64,000 bases of DNA from Sva-07 sp963828415 (GCA_963828415.1 CAWHEI010000012.1:744001-808000); one strand, 5' to 3'. Shown: positions 8,363 through 17,686, counted from the first letter of the stretch. Program-made: numbers and translations. Notes: generated from the sequence alone by a model not told the origin.

Positions 8363-9019
8363 CTAGCGGCGCCAGAACAGGTGGTGGATGACGCCGCTGG
8401 GGCTCGGAATCGTTTCGCGGTGGAAGCGCTCGAGCAGGTCGTCGGGTGATTCCCAGAGTCTGCCACCTCGGCCGATTTCCACCGGGGCGACGGCGACGTG
8501 CATGGTGTCGACGAGGTCAGCGTCGAGGAACTCGCGCACCGTGGCGACACCGCCGCCGAGTCGCACGTCCTTGCCGTCGGCGGCGGCTTTCGCCTGTCGC
8601 AGAGCCTCCGTCGGCGTTGCGTGGATGAAGTGGAACGTCGTGTCCGACAGCGAGATGGTCGGTCGCTCATGGTGGGTCAGCACGAAGACCGGGGTGTGGA
8701 ACGGTGGGTTGTCGCCCCACCAGCCCTCCCACTCGAGATCCTCCCAGGGCCCTTGCTGTGGACCGAATTTGCCGCGTCCCATGATCTCGGCGCCGATGTT
8801 GTTCGTGTAGTCACGAGTGAAGTAGTCGTCGAGGCCACGGGTGCCGCCCGGATCGGTTCGATTGGGCCAGCTCGCCGTGGCGCCGGCCCACGCTGCGAGC
8901 GCTGCAGGATCAGCGTGGCCGAAGGGTCGCTCGAAGCTCTGCCCCTCGCCGGTGCCGTAGCCGTCGGCCGACAGCATGAAGTTCTGCACCCGAACGAGCT
9001 GTTCGCCCGAGCTGTTCAC
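8363..9019 (-). CDS. dihydrofolate reductase family protein (RibD C-terminal fold)
   Basis: 218-residue cytoplasmic protein of the DHFR/RibD-C fold. The N-terminal strand VQNFMLSADGYG and GAEIMGRGKFGP are the NADPH-binding start of this fold. LGGGVATVREFLDADLVD is the second nucleotide-binding motif, and the C-terminal HLFWRR closes the sheet. Proteins of this group are usually annotated dihydrofolate reductase family or riboflavin biosynthesis RibD-like, but most are neither; the substrate is not known. Start taken at GTG 9019; a second GTG at 8989 is nearer the conserved core. Confidence 0.8.
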   Translation of the reverse strand: MNSSGEQLVRVQNFMLSADGYGTGEGQSFERPFGHADPAALAAWAGATASWPNRTDPGGTRGLDDYFTRDYTNNIGAEIMGRGKFGPQQGPWEDLEWEGWWGDNPPFHTPVFVLTHHERPTISLSDTTFHFIHATPTEALRQAKAAADGKDVRLGGGVATVREFLDADLVDTMHVAVAPVEIGRGGRLWESPDDLLERFHRETIPSPSGVIHHLFWRR

Positions 9020-9139
9020 GATGCATCCACCGGGGCGACGAGGCCGAGGTCGGCGTCGTGGGTGACGTAGTGGGTGGCGATGTCGTCGGTCATCGGTCGT
9101 TCTTCCTGGCTCGTCGGTTTCGCGACGATCGCGTGCGAA

Positions 9140-10127
9140 TCAGATCAGGCCGAGTTCTGCAACCGCATCGCGCTCGCTGACCAGCTCATCGGCGCTGGCA
9201 TCGATCTTGGCGCGGCTGAAGTCGTCGATGTCGAGGCCCTGGACGATCTCGTAGTCGCCGTCCTTGCAGACACATGGGAACGACGAGATGATCCCCTCGG
9301 GAACGCCGTAGCTGCCGTCGCTGACGACCGACATCGACACCCAGTCACCTTCGGGGGTACCGAGCGTCCAGTCACGGATGTGATCGACCGCCGCCGACGC
9401 CGCCGACGCTGCCGACGACGACCCACGCGCATCGATGATGGCCGCCCCGCGCTTGGCGACGGTCGGGATGTAGGAGTTCTCGTACCAGTCGTGGTCGCCA
9501 ACGGCGTCGAACGCGTTCTTGCCGTTGACCTCGCAGTGGAACAGATCGGGGTACTGCGTCGTGGAGTGGTTCCCCCAGATCGTCATCTTGGTGATGTCGT
9601 TCACCGAGGCGTCGAGGCGCTCGCGCGAGCTGAGCCTTCGCACGGTTGTGGTCGAGGCGGGTCATCGCCGTGAATCGCCGCGGATCGAGATCGGCGGAGT
9701 TGCGCTGTGCGATCAGTGCGTTCGTGTTCGCCGGGTTGCCGACGACGAGGATCTTCACCGCCGGCGTGGCCGAGCGCGACAGGGCCTCGCCCTGCGGCTT
9801 GAAGATCCCGCCATTGGCCGACAACAGGTCGGCACGCTCCATGCCTGCCTTGCGCGGCATCGAACCGACGAGGATGGCAACGTCAGCGTCACCGAACGCG
9901 ACGTCGGCGTCGTCGGTGCACACGACACTGTCGAGCAGCGGGAAGGCGCAGTCGTCGAGTTCCATGCGGACACCTTCGAGCGCGCCGAGCGCGGGCGTGA
10001 TCTCGAGCAACTGCAGCGAGATCGGGGTGTCGGGGCCGAGCATCGAGCCCGAGGCGATACGGAAGAGGATGCTGTAGCCGATCTGGCCAGCAGCACCGGT
10101 GACGGCAACACGAACAGGAGTGGTCAT
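9140..10127 (-). CDS. mdh: malate dehydrogenase, interrupted by a 1-base frameshift
   Basis: NAD-dependent malate dehydrogenase of the TCA cycle. The first ~170 residues (10127 down to about 9630) carry TGAAGQIGYS, the GSMPRKAGMERADLL loop, VVGNPANTNALI and MTRLDHNRAKAQL. The frame then shifts, and the rest continues in another frame from about 9625: KMTIWGNHSTTQYPDLFH, with the catalytic His in IWGNH, through to VAELGLI. Dropping one base in the run GCTCAGCTCGCGCGAGCG restores a protein of normal length, with exactly 14 residues between AQL and the conserved KMTIWGNH. Either a sequencing error or a real break. ATG 10127 has a TACGCT hexamer six bases upstream. Confidence 0.9.
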
Positions 10128-10133
10128 GGTTCG

Positions 10134-10139
10134 AGCGTA
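10134..10139 (-). promoter_or_regulatory. -10-like TACGCT of mdh, leaderless spacing
   Basis: Minus-strand TANNNT hexamer ending six bases before the mdh ATG, with no ribosome-binding site between. Confidence 0.5.
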
Positions 10140-10174
10140 CGCCCGCCACCGACCGCCGCCCAAGCGCACACCCG

Positions 10175-10227
10175 CCGGAAAATGCCCCGTTGGTTGCGCT
10201 CAGCGCGACCAACGAGGCATTTTTCGG
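10175..10227. terminator. long hairpin between the acyltransferase gene and mdh
   Basis: Near-perfect inverted repeat: arms 10175-10200 and 10201-10227, almost no loop, ending in a T-rich/A-rich flank on both sides (GGAAAATG... and ...CATTTTTCGG). It ends three bases before the acyltransferase stop, so it likely terminates that minus-strand transcript. Confidence 0.7.
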
Positions 10228-10229
10228 GC

Positions 10230-12362
10230 TCAGGGTTGGGCGAGCACCTTGCCGATGACGTCGGCGTAGAAGTTCTGGCCGGACTGGGTGAGGTGGATGC
10301 CGTCGTCGTAGAAACAGCGACCTTCACACGTCGCCGAGAGGACCTCCCAGTCGACGACGGTGACGTTTGGATGTGTTGCCGGGACCGCACGGAGCTTGGC
10401 GTTGTTGTCGGCGATCCATCCGCGATCGGCCTTGCCGGTCAGCAACAGCACGACCGGGACATCGGCGACCGTGGCCAACATGGCGTCGAGCGTCTCCTGG
10501 CTGAACCCGCCGTTCGTTCCGAGGTGGACGACGACGACCGAGCCGAACGTGCCGTTGTCCTTCAGCGTCTGCATCGTGGGCACGAACGCATTCATCTGAC
10601 GGCTCTGCAAGGCGTCGACCTGGAAGCCGCGAGCTTGGAGTTCCTCGGCCGCGCCGAGCATGACCGAGTCACCGAGCGCGACGAGGGGGAAGCCCGACAC
10701 GGTCGGAGGGATCGCAAGCGGAGCGAGGCCCTCGAGGGAGGACACGACCCCGAGTTGACCGACCGCCACCGGCGGCGAGGTGGTCGACGGCTGGGTCGGG
10801 GGCGGCACCGTGGTCGCCGGCGCGGTGGTTGGCGGACTCGACGCGTCCGGGACGATCGAGCCGGAGGGATCGAGCGTCGGGACGAGGACGCTCGGCACCG
10901 TCGTCACGGGCGGCGAGGTCGTCGTGGTCGTGGTGGTGCTCGTCGTGGTGGTCGATGCGACCGGGATGTCGTCGACGGCGAGCAGGTCGGTGGTGAACTC
11001 CTCGCCGGCGTCGAGCGCCTGGGCGATCTCGTTCTGTTCGAGCGGCGCGGTCATCAGCACCGCCCCCACGAACAGGCCGACTGCGACCGCCATCGCCGCT
11101 GCACCGGTGGCCAGCACTTTGGGCGCGCGTCGTGTGCCAGCGAAGATCCGCCGCCAGCGCTGACCGAATCGCCCCTGGCGGATCGGCGTCTCCACGAAGT
11201 GGTACGACAACTCGGTCACGATGGTGGTCAGCAACAACGCGAAGACGAACTCACGCACCGTCAACTTGTTGCCCGCCACCCCGCGGATCATCTGGTAGAT
11301 CGGCCAGTGGTACAGGTACAACCCGTACGACCTGGTGCCGATCCAGCGGAACACCGGGTTGCCGAGAACCCGGTTGGCGTACGCGCCCCGATGCGTGACC
11401 GCAGCGATGATGGCCAGTGTCGCCAGTCCTCCGAGGAACAGTCCGCCACGGAACACCAGGGGATCAGCGCCAGCCGGTGTCACCAGATAGGTGTTCCAAC
11501 ACAACCAACCGAAGCCGATGATCGCGACCAACGCCAGGCCGTCGAAGAGCCTGCCCTTCGAACGCAACGGTCCTCGCACGATCGCCAGCGGCCGCCACAC
11601 CATGGCAAATGCCGAACCGAGCAGAATCCCACTCAACCGACTGATCGTGCCCAGGTACAGCGTGTCGATCTTGTTGATCGGTCGGTCGCCCAGCCACCAG
11701 TAGGCGTCGGGCGTGACGTTGGGATCAGCGATGGGGCCGGGATAGAAGAGCAGCGCGGTCGCGACGGTGAGCAGTACCGCAGCCACGAACAACCAGCGGC
11801 TGACGGCGGCAACCTGCCGAGTGCCGTTGCGGCCGAGCAGGAAGATCATGACGACCGGCCAGAAGAGGTAGAACTGCTCTTCGACCGCAAGGCTCCACAG
11901 GTGTCGCAGCGGTGCGAAGTCGCCTGCGGCGGTGTAGCCCAGGCCCTCCCAGATCTGGTAATAGTTCGAGACGTAGAAGACGCCGGCGATCACGTCGCCG
12001 CGAAGCGCACCGAGCGCTTCGGATTTGAAGATGGCCGTCCAGACGACGACGAAGAACATCATCGTGAAGAGCGCGGGGAGGAGCCGTCTCGCACGCCGCA
12101 GCCAGAAGTGGCGCAGCGAGATCCGGTATGTGCGCTCGCGTTCGGAGATCAGCAGCAACGTGATCAGATAGCCCGAGATCACGAAGAACATCTCGACGCC
12201 GAAGAAGCCACCCGGCAGCCAATCGCTGTTGGCGTGGTACACCATCACCGCCACGACGGCGAGCGCGCGCATGCCATCGAGACCCGGAAGATACGGGACC
12301 CGACTGATGTGAGCGCGGTCGTCAGGGACCGGTTTCACCCGGGGTGGGGCGAGCGTGGACAT
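10230..12362 (-). CDS. acyltransferase-3 / SGNH-domain membrane protein (paralog 1)
   Basis: 710-residue protein of the OafA/YrhL type that O-acetylates cell-surface glycans. An N-terminal acyltransferase-3 domain (~20-430) has about ten membrane helices, the catalytic-type His in VMVYHAN, the VEMFFVISGYLIT helix and a RRARRLLPAL loop. A final helix (~435-460) leads to a Thr/Pro/Ser-rich linker (~475-540), then an extracytoplasmic SGNH hydrolase-like domain with GDSVMLG (Ser566), GTNGG (~615) and DGIHL (Asp687, His690). The full Ser-Asp-His set suggests an active acyl-transfer or esterase step outside the membrane. A paralog lies directly upstream. Both have GATACTGG seven bases before the ATG. 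Confidence 0.9.
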   Translation of the reverse strand: MSTLAPPRVKPVPDDRAHISRVPYLPGLDGMRALAVVAVMVYHANSDWLPGGFFGVEMFFVISGYLITLLLISERERTYRISLRHFWLRRARRLLPALFTMMFFVVVWTAIFKSEALGALRGDVIAGVFYVSNYYQIWEGLGYTAAGDFAPLRHLWSLAVEEQFYLFWPVVMIFLLGRNGTRQVAAVSRWLFVAAVLLTVATALLFYPGPIADPNVTPDAYWWLGDRPINKIDTLYLGTISRLSGILLGSAFAMVWRPLAIVRGPLRSKGRLFDGLALVAIIGFGWLCWNTYLVTPAGADPLVFRGGLFLGGLATLAIIAAVTHRGAYANRVLGNPVFRWIGTRSYGLYLYHWPIYQMIRGVAGNKLTVREFVFALLLTTIVTELSYHFVETPIRQGRFGQRWRRIFAGTRRAPKVLATGAAAMAVAVGLFVGAVLMTAPLEQNEIAQALDAGEEFTTDLLAVDDIPVASTTTTSTTTTTTTSPPVTTVPSVLVPTLDPSGSIVPDASSPPTTAPATTVPPPTQPSTTSPPVAVGQLGVVSSLEGLAPLAIPPTVSGFPLVALGDSVMLGAAEELQARGFQVDALQSRQMNAFVPTMQTLKDNGTFGSVVVVHLGTNGGFSQETLDAMLATVADVPVVLLLTGKADRGWIADNNAKLRAVPATHPNVTVVDWEVLSATCEGRCFYDDGIHLTQSGQNFYADVIGKVLAQP

Positions 12363-12433
12363 GGATCGTCCAGTATCGCCGAGCAGGTTGCGTCACCAGC
12401 GTCATGCCGCCGATCCCGCCGCCGACCCGCCAA

Positions 12434-12494
12434 AACCATGTTTGCGTTGCATTCCAGGTGGACCGGGTCACACAAACCCTCACACAAACGTGTG
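12434..12494. repeat. family A palindrome (copy A2, degenerate)
   Basis: Imperfect inverted repeat sharing GTTTGCGTTGCATTCCAGG with the other A copies. The right arm reads CACACAAACGTGTG and has decayed. It sits between the two tandem acyltransferase genes, both on the minus strand. Confidence 0.6.
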
Positions 12495-12505
12495 TTGTCG
12501 CCCGG

Positions 12506-14539
12506 TCAGGCGGGAGCTTGAAGGGCGCCGTCGATCAACGCGGCGTAATACTTCTGGCCATCAGGGCGCAGGTGGTAGCCATCGCTCTGGAAGCAATCAC
12601 CAGGGCACGAGTCGGCGAGATCGGCCCAGTAGAGCACCGACGCGTTCGGGTACGTGCTCGCGGCGTTGAAGATCAAGTCGTTGTTGCCGGCGGTCCACTC
12701 ACGATCGACGTCGATCGTCAGGAGGAGCACCTGGGGCACTCCGGCCAGGGCATCCATCATCGCGGTCAAGTCGTCGGGGTTGATGTTGCCGTTCGTGCCG
12801 AGATGGACGACGACCACATCGCCGAGGCGACCATCGGCACGCAGCTGCTCGATGATGGCGCGACCATCGGAGAACTGACGGCTCTCCTTGGCATCGACGG
12901 TGTAGCCCCGAGTCGCCAGTTCACCGGCGGCACCGAGCATCACCGAGTCGCCCAGTGCGAACTGGGCGATCGGAACGGGCGGTGCGGTGGTCGTCGTGGT
13001 CGTCTCGACGACGGCCGGCGGCACCGCGGAACCCGAGGGATCGGTCGAGTCCGCTGGCGCAGTCGACACGTCGGTGACAACCGCCGGGTCGGTGGCGTCG
13101 TCGCCCGAGCACGTCGGATCATTGACGACGTCGCAGGTGAACTCAGCCCCCTCGTCGAGTGTCTGGCGCACCTCGTTCTCTTCGACGGGTGCGGTTGCCA
13201 GACTCACACCGGCGAACACCGTGAGGGCCACGACGACAGCGCCGATGCTGTACAACGCCGTACGGGGCCCCGAGACGGGCGAGCGGCGGATGCGCGCGAG
13301 CGACGCGCCGAGGGTGCCCTTTCGGATTGGGGTCTCGATGAACCGATACGAGAGTTCGGTGATGATGCCGGTGAGGATCATGGCGAACACGAACTCGTAG
13401 AACTTCAGGTGGTTGCCCGCGATGCCGCGGATGATCTGATAGATCGGCCAGTGGTACAGATACAGCCCGTACGACCGCGTTCCGATCCACAGCAGCACCG
13501 GAATGCTGAGCACCTTCGAGGTGACAGCACGCTCGTGCGTGACGGCGGCCACCATCATCAACGTCGCGATCGCGCACAGCAGGAACCCTCCTCGGAAGAG
13601 GAACGGATTGCCACCGTCGGGGCCGATGAGCCACATGAACCATGCCATCGCGGCGAGAGCAACGAACCCGAACAGACCGACGAGATCGAGGAGTCGCCCC
13701 TTGGTGCGCAGCGGTCCGCGCATGACGGCAACCGGGCGCCACACCATGGCGAACGCAGCGCCGAGCAGCAGGCCCGCAGCGCGACTGAATGTGCCGAGGT
13801 AGGACCAGTCGAACTTCGAGATCTCACGGCCGAACACCGACCAGTAGGCGTCCGGGGTGACCTCCGGCGTTCCGATCGGGCCCGACGTGTAGACGAGCGC
13901 GGTCACGATCGTGATGCCGAGCGCCGCGAGCACGAGCCAGCGACTGATGTCGGCGATGCGCCGCGACCCGCCTCGCAACAGTGCGAACATCACGAGCGGC
14001 CACACCACATAGAACTGTTCCTCGACCGCGAGGCTCCAGAGGTGCCGCAGCGGAGCGAACTCGTTCGCCGCGGTGTACCCGGCGCCGGTCCAGATCTGGT
14101 ACCAGTTCGACACGTACAGCAGCGCGGCGATCACGTCGCCGCGCAACTTTCCCAGGGCCGACCGATCGAACAGCGACGTCCAGATCGTGATGGCGATCAA
14201 CATCGTGAACAGCGCCGGAAGCAGGCGCCACGCTCGCCGGAACCAGAACTGCTTCATGTCGACGGTCGACGTGCGTTCCTTCTCGGAGATCAACAGCAGC
14301 GTGATCAGGTACCCCGAGATCACGAAGAAGACCTCGACACCGAGGTAGCCGCCGGGCAGCCAATCGGGGTTGGCGTGGTACACCATCACCGCAGCGACGG
14401 CGAGCGCCCGCATGCCGTCGAGACCGGGAAGGTACGGGACCCGACTGATGTCGGCGGACCCCGACCGACGGCGCGCCCGTGCGGTTGGCCGCGTCGAGGT
14501 ACGCGTCGGTGCGTCCGATGCGTCGGCGGCAGCAGTCAT
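12506..14539 (-). CDS. acyltransferase-3 / SGNH-domain membrane protein (paralog 2)
   Basis: 677-residue paralog of the next gene downstream, with the same architecture: a basic N-terminus, an acyltransferase-3 domain (His in VMVYHAN, VEVFFVISGYLIT), a shorter Thr/Pro linker, and a C-terminal SGNH domain with GDSVMLG, GTNGN and DGYHL. The opening ISRVPYLPGLDGMRALAV is identical in both, so this is a tandem duplication that has since diverged, mostly in the linker and SGNH part. A Cys pair (FTCDVVNDPTCS) near the linker start is absent from paralog 1. The frame is open far upstream into metF, but ATG 14539 gives the natural N-terminus. Expected substrate: cell-wall or exopolysaccharide acyl acceptors (inferred). 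Confidence 0.9.
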   Translation of the reverse strand: MTAAADASDAPTRTSTRPTARARRRSGSADISRVPYLPGLDGMRALAVAAVMVYHANPDWLPGGYLGVEVFFVISGYLITLLLISEKERTSTVDMKQFWFRRAWRLLPALFTMLIAITIWTSLFDRSALGKLRGDVIAALLYVSNWYQIWTGAGYTAANEFAPLRHLWSLAVEEQFYVVWPLVMFALLRGGSRRIADISRWLVLAALGITIVTALVYTSGPIGTPEVTPDAYWSVFGREISKFDWSYLGTFSRAAGLLLGAAFAMVWRPVAVMRGPLRTKGRLLDLVGLFGFVALAAMAWFMWLIGPDGGNPFLFRGGFLLCAIATLMMVAAVTHERAVTSKVLSIPVLLWIGTRSYGLYLYHWPIYQIIRGIAGNHLKFYEFVFAMILTGIITELSYRFIETPIRKGTLGASLARIRRSPVSGPRTALYSIGAVVVALTVFAGVSLATAPVEENEVRQTLDEGAEFTCDVVNDPTCSGDDATDPAVVTDVSTAPADSTDPSGSAVPPAVVETTTTTTAPPVPIAQFALGDSVMLGAAGELATRGYTVDAKESRQFSDGRAIIEQLRADGRLGDVVVVHLGTNGNINPDDLTAMMDALAGVPQVLLLTIDVDREWTAGNNDLIFNAASTYPNASVLYWADLADSCPGDCFQSDGYHLRPDGQKYYAALIDGALQAPA

Positions 14540-14556
14540 GTGGTGACCAGTATCGC

Positions 14557-15414
14557 TCAAGCGGTGGTCAGACCGAGGTTCAGGCAGATCTCGACGACCG
14601 ACTCCGGCCGGTTGAGCGCGTAGAGGTGCAGACCCGGGGTGCCCGCGTCGATCAGATCGGCGCACAACTGTGTGGCGACATCGATCCCGATGCGACGAAC
14701 CTCCTCGGGATCGTCGGTGGCGTCGAGGCGGTCGGCGAGCCAGCCCGGCAACGCCGCACCGCTCATCTCTGCCATCCGCTCGAGCATCGCCTTGTTGTTG
14801 ATCGGCATGATGCCCGGCAGCACGGGCTTGTCGACACCCAGCGCGGACAGCTCCTCCACGAGGCGCACCCAATGCTCGGCGTCGAAGAAGAACTGGGTGA
14901 GTGCGAAGTCCGCGATCGAGAGCTTGGCGGCAAGATGTCGCCGGTCGGTCGCGCGATCCGGTGAACGAGGGTGAACCTGGGGATGTGCCGCGACGCCGAC
15001 CGCAAACGTGCCCGCTGCCACCACGTCTTCGAGCAGATCCATCGCGTAGAGGTAGTCGCCCGGCTCCTCGACCCCACCGGCCGGTGGATCGCCACCGAGC
15101 GCGAGGATGTTCTCGATGCCGAGTTCCGCGTAGTGCTCGAGCAACGAACTCACGTCGTCACGTCGATGGCCACGACACGTCAGATGCGGCATCGGTGTCC
15201 ATGTGGTCTCACCGATCATCCAGGCAACGACGTCGCCCGTGCGGTGGCGATCGGAGCCACCGGCGCCGTAGGTGATCGACACGAAGTCGGGATGCAGCGA
15301 TTCGATCGCGGCCACGGTGCGCCCGAGGGTCATGTTCGCGGCGGGGGTCTTCGGTGGGAAGAACTCGAACGACAGTGTTCGCTTGCTCGCAAGGAGATCC
15401 GGGATCCGGGCCAT
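14557..15414 (-). CDS. metF: methylenetetrahydrofolate reductase
   Basis: 285-residue flavoprotein that reduces 5,10-methylene-THF to 5-methyl-THF for methionine synthesis. FEFFPPKT near residue 16 holds the catalytic Glu. SITYGAGGS and HLTCRGHRRDD form the substrate and flavin pockets, LALGGDPP binds FAD, and LTQFFFDAEHW and PGIMPINNK are family signatures. Length is normal for the bacterial single-domain enzyme. It lies 17 bases upstream of the acyltransferase paralog 2 start on the same strand and may be co-transcribed with it. ATG 15414 is preceded by TAGCCT seven bases upstream. Confidence 0.93.
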   Translation of the reverse strand: MARIPDLLASKRTLSFEFFPPKTPAANMTLGRTVAAIESLHPDFVSITYGAGGSDRHRTGDVVAWMIGETTWTPMPHLTCRGHRRDDVSSLLEHYAELGIENILALGGDPPAGGVEEPGDYLYAMDLLEDVVAAGTFAVGVAAHPQVHPRSPDRATDRRHLAAKLSIADFALTQFFFDAEHWVRLVEELSALGVDKPVLPGIMPINNKAMLERMAEMSGAALPGWLADRLDATDDPEEVRRIGIDVATQLCADLIDAGTPGLHLYALNRPESVVEICLNLGLTTA

Positions 15415-15421
15415 TCGTACG

Positions 15422-15427
15422 AGGCTA
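15422..15427 (-). promoter_or_regulatory. -10-like TAGCCT of metF, leaderless spacing
   Basis: Minus-strand TANNNT hexamer ending seven bases before the metF ATG; no ribosome site fits. Confidence 0.5.
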
Positions 15428-15534
15428 CCGAGCGCTCAGCGATGGACAGGCCTTCCGGCCGAGTGGGATCGTCATCGTGGAGGTTCGCGCTGTGTTACGT
15501 TCCGGCCGTCAATCACGAGCAAGGGGACATGAAC

Positions 15535-15900
15535 ATGCCGATCGTCGAAAACTGGAAACTGGTCGTACTGCAGCGCTACGCCAAGTTCGACGGACGAGCT
15601 GGCCGTGCGGAGTTCTGGTGGTACGTGCTGGCGAACTTCGCGATCTACATCGCGTTGCTCATCCTGGCGCAGATCTCCGGGATCTTCCTGGTCCTCTACT
15701 TCCTGTATGCGCTCGCCGTGATCGTGCCGAACATCGCCGTCGGAATCCGTCGGTTGCACGACACCGACAAGTCCGGCTGGCTGCTCCTGCTCGCGTTCAT
15801 TCCGTTCGTCGGAGCGATCATCCTCCTCGTGTTCTGCGCGATGGAGGGCACCAACGGTCCGAACCAGTTCGGCGCCGCCCCGGAACCCGCCGCCGGCTGA
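15535..15900 (+). CDS. DUF805 membrane protein
   Basis: 121-residue inner-membrane protein of the DUF805 (YhaH/YhaI) family, of unknown function. The family hallmark FDGRAGRAEFWWYVL is at residues ~17-31, before about three membrane helices, and GIRRLHDTDKSGW lies between helices 2 and 3. The C-terminus is short and Ala/Pro-rich. Two ATGs are possible, 15529 and 15535; the AGGGGA at 15522-15527 is seven bases from the second but only one from the first, which decides for 15535. Confidence 0.88.
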   Translation: MPIVENWKLVVLQRYAKFDGRAGRAEFWWYVLANFAIYIALLILAQISGIFLVLYFLYALAVIVPNIAVGIRRLHDTDKSGWLLLLAFIPFVGAIILLVFCAMEGTNGPNQFGAAPEPAAG

Positions 15901-15935
15901 CAAAGGACACTCCAGCGCCCTGCACGCCCGCCGCC

Positions 15936-16030
15936 GGGAGCGCCAGCGACCAAGGCTGGCGTCCAGCCGACCTCGATCGCCAGGTTCCAGCGTGCCGTGA
16001 GGCCGGACCAATCGATCCGGACCAATCGAT
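15936..16030. repeat. diverged copy of dispersed repeat E plus a 14-bp tandem duplication
   Basis: 15936-16007 matches the pattern of the ~80 bp direct repeat at 54449-54609: GGGAGCGCCAGCGAC at the left, GCCGACC in the middle, GCCGTGAGGCC at the right. It is followed by CCGGACCAATCGAT twice without a gap (16003-16016, 16017-16030), ending exactly at the purH stop codon. No gene is seen in this 130-base gap. Confidence 0.55.
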
Positions 16031-17581
16031 TCAGTGCCGGAAGTGGCGCTGGCCGGTGAAGACCATGGCGATGCCGTGTTCGTCGGCGGCGGCGATGACT
16101 TCTTCGTCGCGGACCGAGCCGCCTGGTTGGATCACGCAGGCAATGCCTGCTGCTGCGGCGGCGTCGAGGCCGTCACGGAACGGGAAGAACGCATCGCTCG
16201 CACAGGCACCACCGTCAGCCCTGCCGGCTGACCGTTCGGCGGCGATGCGAGCCGAATCGAGACGATTCTGCTGGCCGGCACCGATACCGAACGCCTGCAG
16301 GTCCTTGACGTAGACGATCGCGTTGCTGCTGACCGCTGCACAGACCTGCCACGCGAACTCGAGATCGGCCCATTGAGCGTCGGTCGGTTTGGCAGCGGTG
16401 ACGACCCGCCACTCTTCGCTGCGCCCCGCAATCGGATCCGGCTGCTGAACGAGTAGACCACCGTCGACCGGGCGGACATCGAACGGCAGCGGCGATGCGG
16501 CGTTGGCCGACATCACACGCAGGTTCTTCTTGACGGCGAGGATCTCGAGCGCTTCCGGTTCGAAGTCCGGCGCAACGACGACCTCGGTGAACACGTCACC
16601 GATCGCCGTGGCCATCTCTGCAGTCACCGTGCGGTTCGCAGCGATGATGCCGCCGAACGCGCTGACGGGGTCGCAGGCGTTGGCGCGGATGTAGGCCTCG
16701 GTGATGTCGTCGGCGACTGCCACCCCGCATGGGTTGGCATGCTTGACGACCACCACCGCCGGCTCGTCGAAACGGTGGACGAGCCGCCACGCCGCCTCGG
16801 TGTCGAACACGTTGAGGTAGCTGAGTTCCTTGCCGCCGTGCTGGGTCATCGAGTCCCACCAACTGGTGGCGCCGGCCTGGCGGTATCGAGCGCCCTGCTG
16901 GTGGGGGTTCTCGCCGTATCGCAACGGCTGCGCGAGTTCGAGCGCGAGGTGGATCGACGATGGGAGCACAGCGTCGTCGTTGTCCCCAGCACTCGACTCG
17001 TCGAACCAGGTGACGATTGCGGCATCGTACGCAGCCGTGTGCGCGAACGCCGTGCGTGCGAGGCGACGCCGGGTCATGTCGGTGAGCGAGCCATCCTCTC
17101 GAAGCTCGGTCAGCACGGACTCGTAGTCGGCTGGGTCGACCAGGATGCCGACGTGTGCATGGTTCTTGGCAGCGGCACGGACCATGGCGGGCCCGCCGAT
17201 GTCGATCAGCCCGATGCTCGGATCCGACGAGAACGGATACAGGTTGACCACGACGAGGTCGATCGGCGCGATGCCGTGGTGTTCCATGTCGGCGACGTGC
17301 TCGGCATCAGTGGGATCCGCGAGGATGCCGCCGTGGATCTTCGGGTGCAGCGTGACCACTCGATGCCCGAGAATGGCCGGCAGTCCCGTCAGCTCGGCCA
17401 CATCGGTGACCGGAATGTCGGCCTCGGCGATGACTCGCGCGGTTCCGCCGCTCGACACGAGCGACCAGCCCAGGCCGTGGAGTGACTCGGCGAACTCGAC
17501 GATGCCGGACTTGTCGTAGACGGAGAGAAGCGCGGTAGGCACGAACGCGACCGTAGCCAACGCGTCGCCGCAACGAGACAT
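16031..17581 (-). CDS. purH: bifunctional AICAR transformylase / IMP cyclohydrolase
   Basis: About 516-residue enzyme for the last two steps of de novo purine synthesis: formylation of AICAR from 10-formyl-THF, then closure to IMP. The N-terminal MGS-like cyclohydrolase domain (~15-150) has LLSVYDKSGIVEFA, LVSSGGTARVI, HRVVTLHPKIHGGIL and NLYPF. The transformylase domain follows with RYGENPHQQGA, VVVKHANPCGVA (family KHxNPCG motif), SNAIVYVKD and the C-terminal FFPFRDGLD and IAMVFTGQRHFRH. ATG 17581 is used; GTG 17542, giving MPTALLSVYDK, is equally likely by homology. The stop abuts a 14-bp tandem duplication. Confidence 0.93.
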   Translation of the reverse strand: MSRCGDALATVAFVPTALLSVYDKSGIVEFAESLHGLGWSLVSSGGTARVIAEADIPVTDVAELTGLPAILGHRVVTLHPKIHGGILADPTDAEHVADMEHHGIAPIDLVVVNLYPFSSDPSIGLIDIGGPAMVRAAAKNHAHVGILVDPADYESVLTELREDGSLTDMTRRRLARTAFAHTAAYDAAIVTWFDESSAGDNDDAVLPSSIHLALELAQPLRYGENPHQQGARYRQAGATSWWDSMTQHGGKELSYLNVFDTEAAWRLVHRFDEPAVVVVKHANPCGVAVADDITEAYIRANACDPVSAFGGIIAANRTVTAEMATAIGDVFTEVVVAPDFEPEALEILAVKKNLRVMSANAASPLPFDVRPVDGGLLVQQPDPIAGRSEEWRVVTAAKPTDAQWADLEFAWQVCAAVSSNAIVYVKDLQAFGIGAGQQNRLDSARIAAERSAGRADGGACASDAFFPFRDGLDAAAAAGIACVIQPGGSVRDEEVIAAADEHGIAMVFTGQRHFRH

Positions 17582-17686
17582 GTCAACGAAAGCGCCACTA
17601 CCGGCGAGGTGCGCGGTCAGGATTGCCGACCGCACTACGGTCGCTCGGGGGAGAACCGCACACCAGCAATTCCGGAGGGGATTCAC

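Noticed and set aside
9519..12521. A 1000-codon open frame on the plus strand opposite mdh and the first acyltransferase gene
   Set aside because: Low-complexity Arg/Asp/His-rich translation; it is the antisense shadow of a high-GC gene with clear membrane and SGNH motifs on the other strand.
12344..14623. A 759-codon open frame on the plus strand opposite the second acyltransferase gene
   Set aside because: Same reason: Arg/Gly/Asp-rich shadow with no recognisable protein feature.
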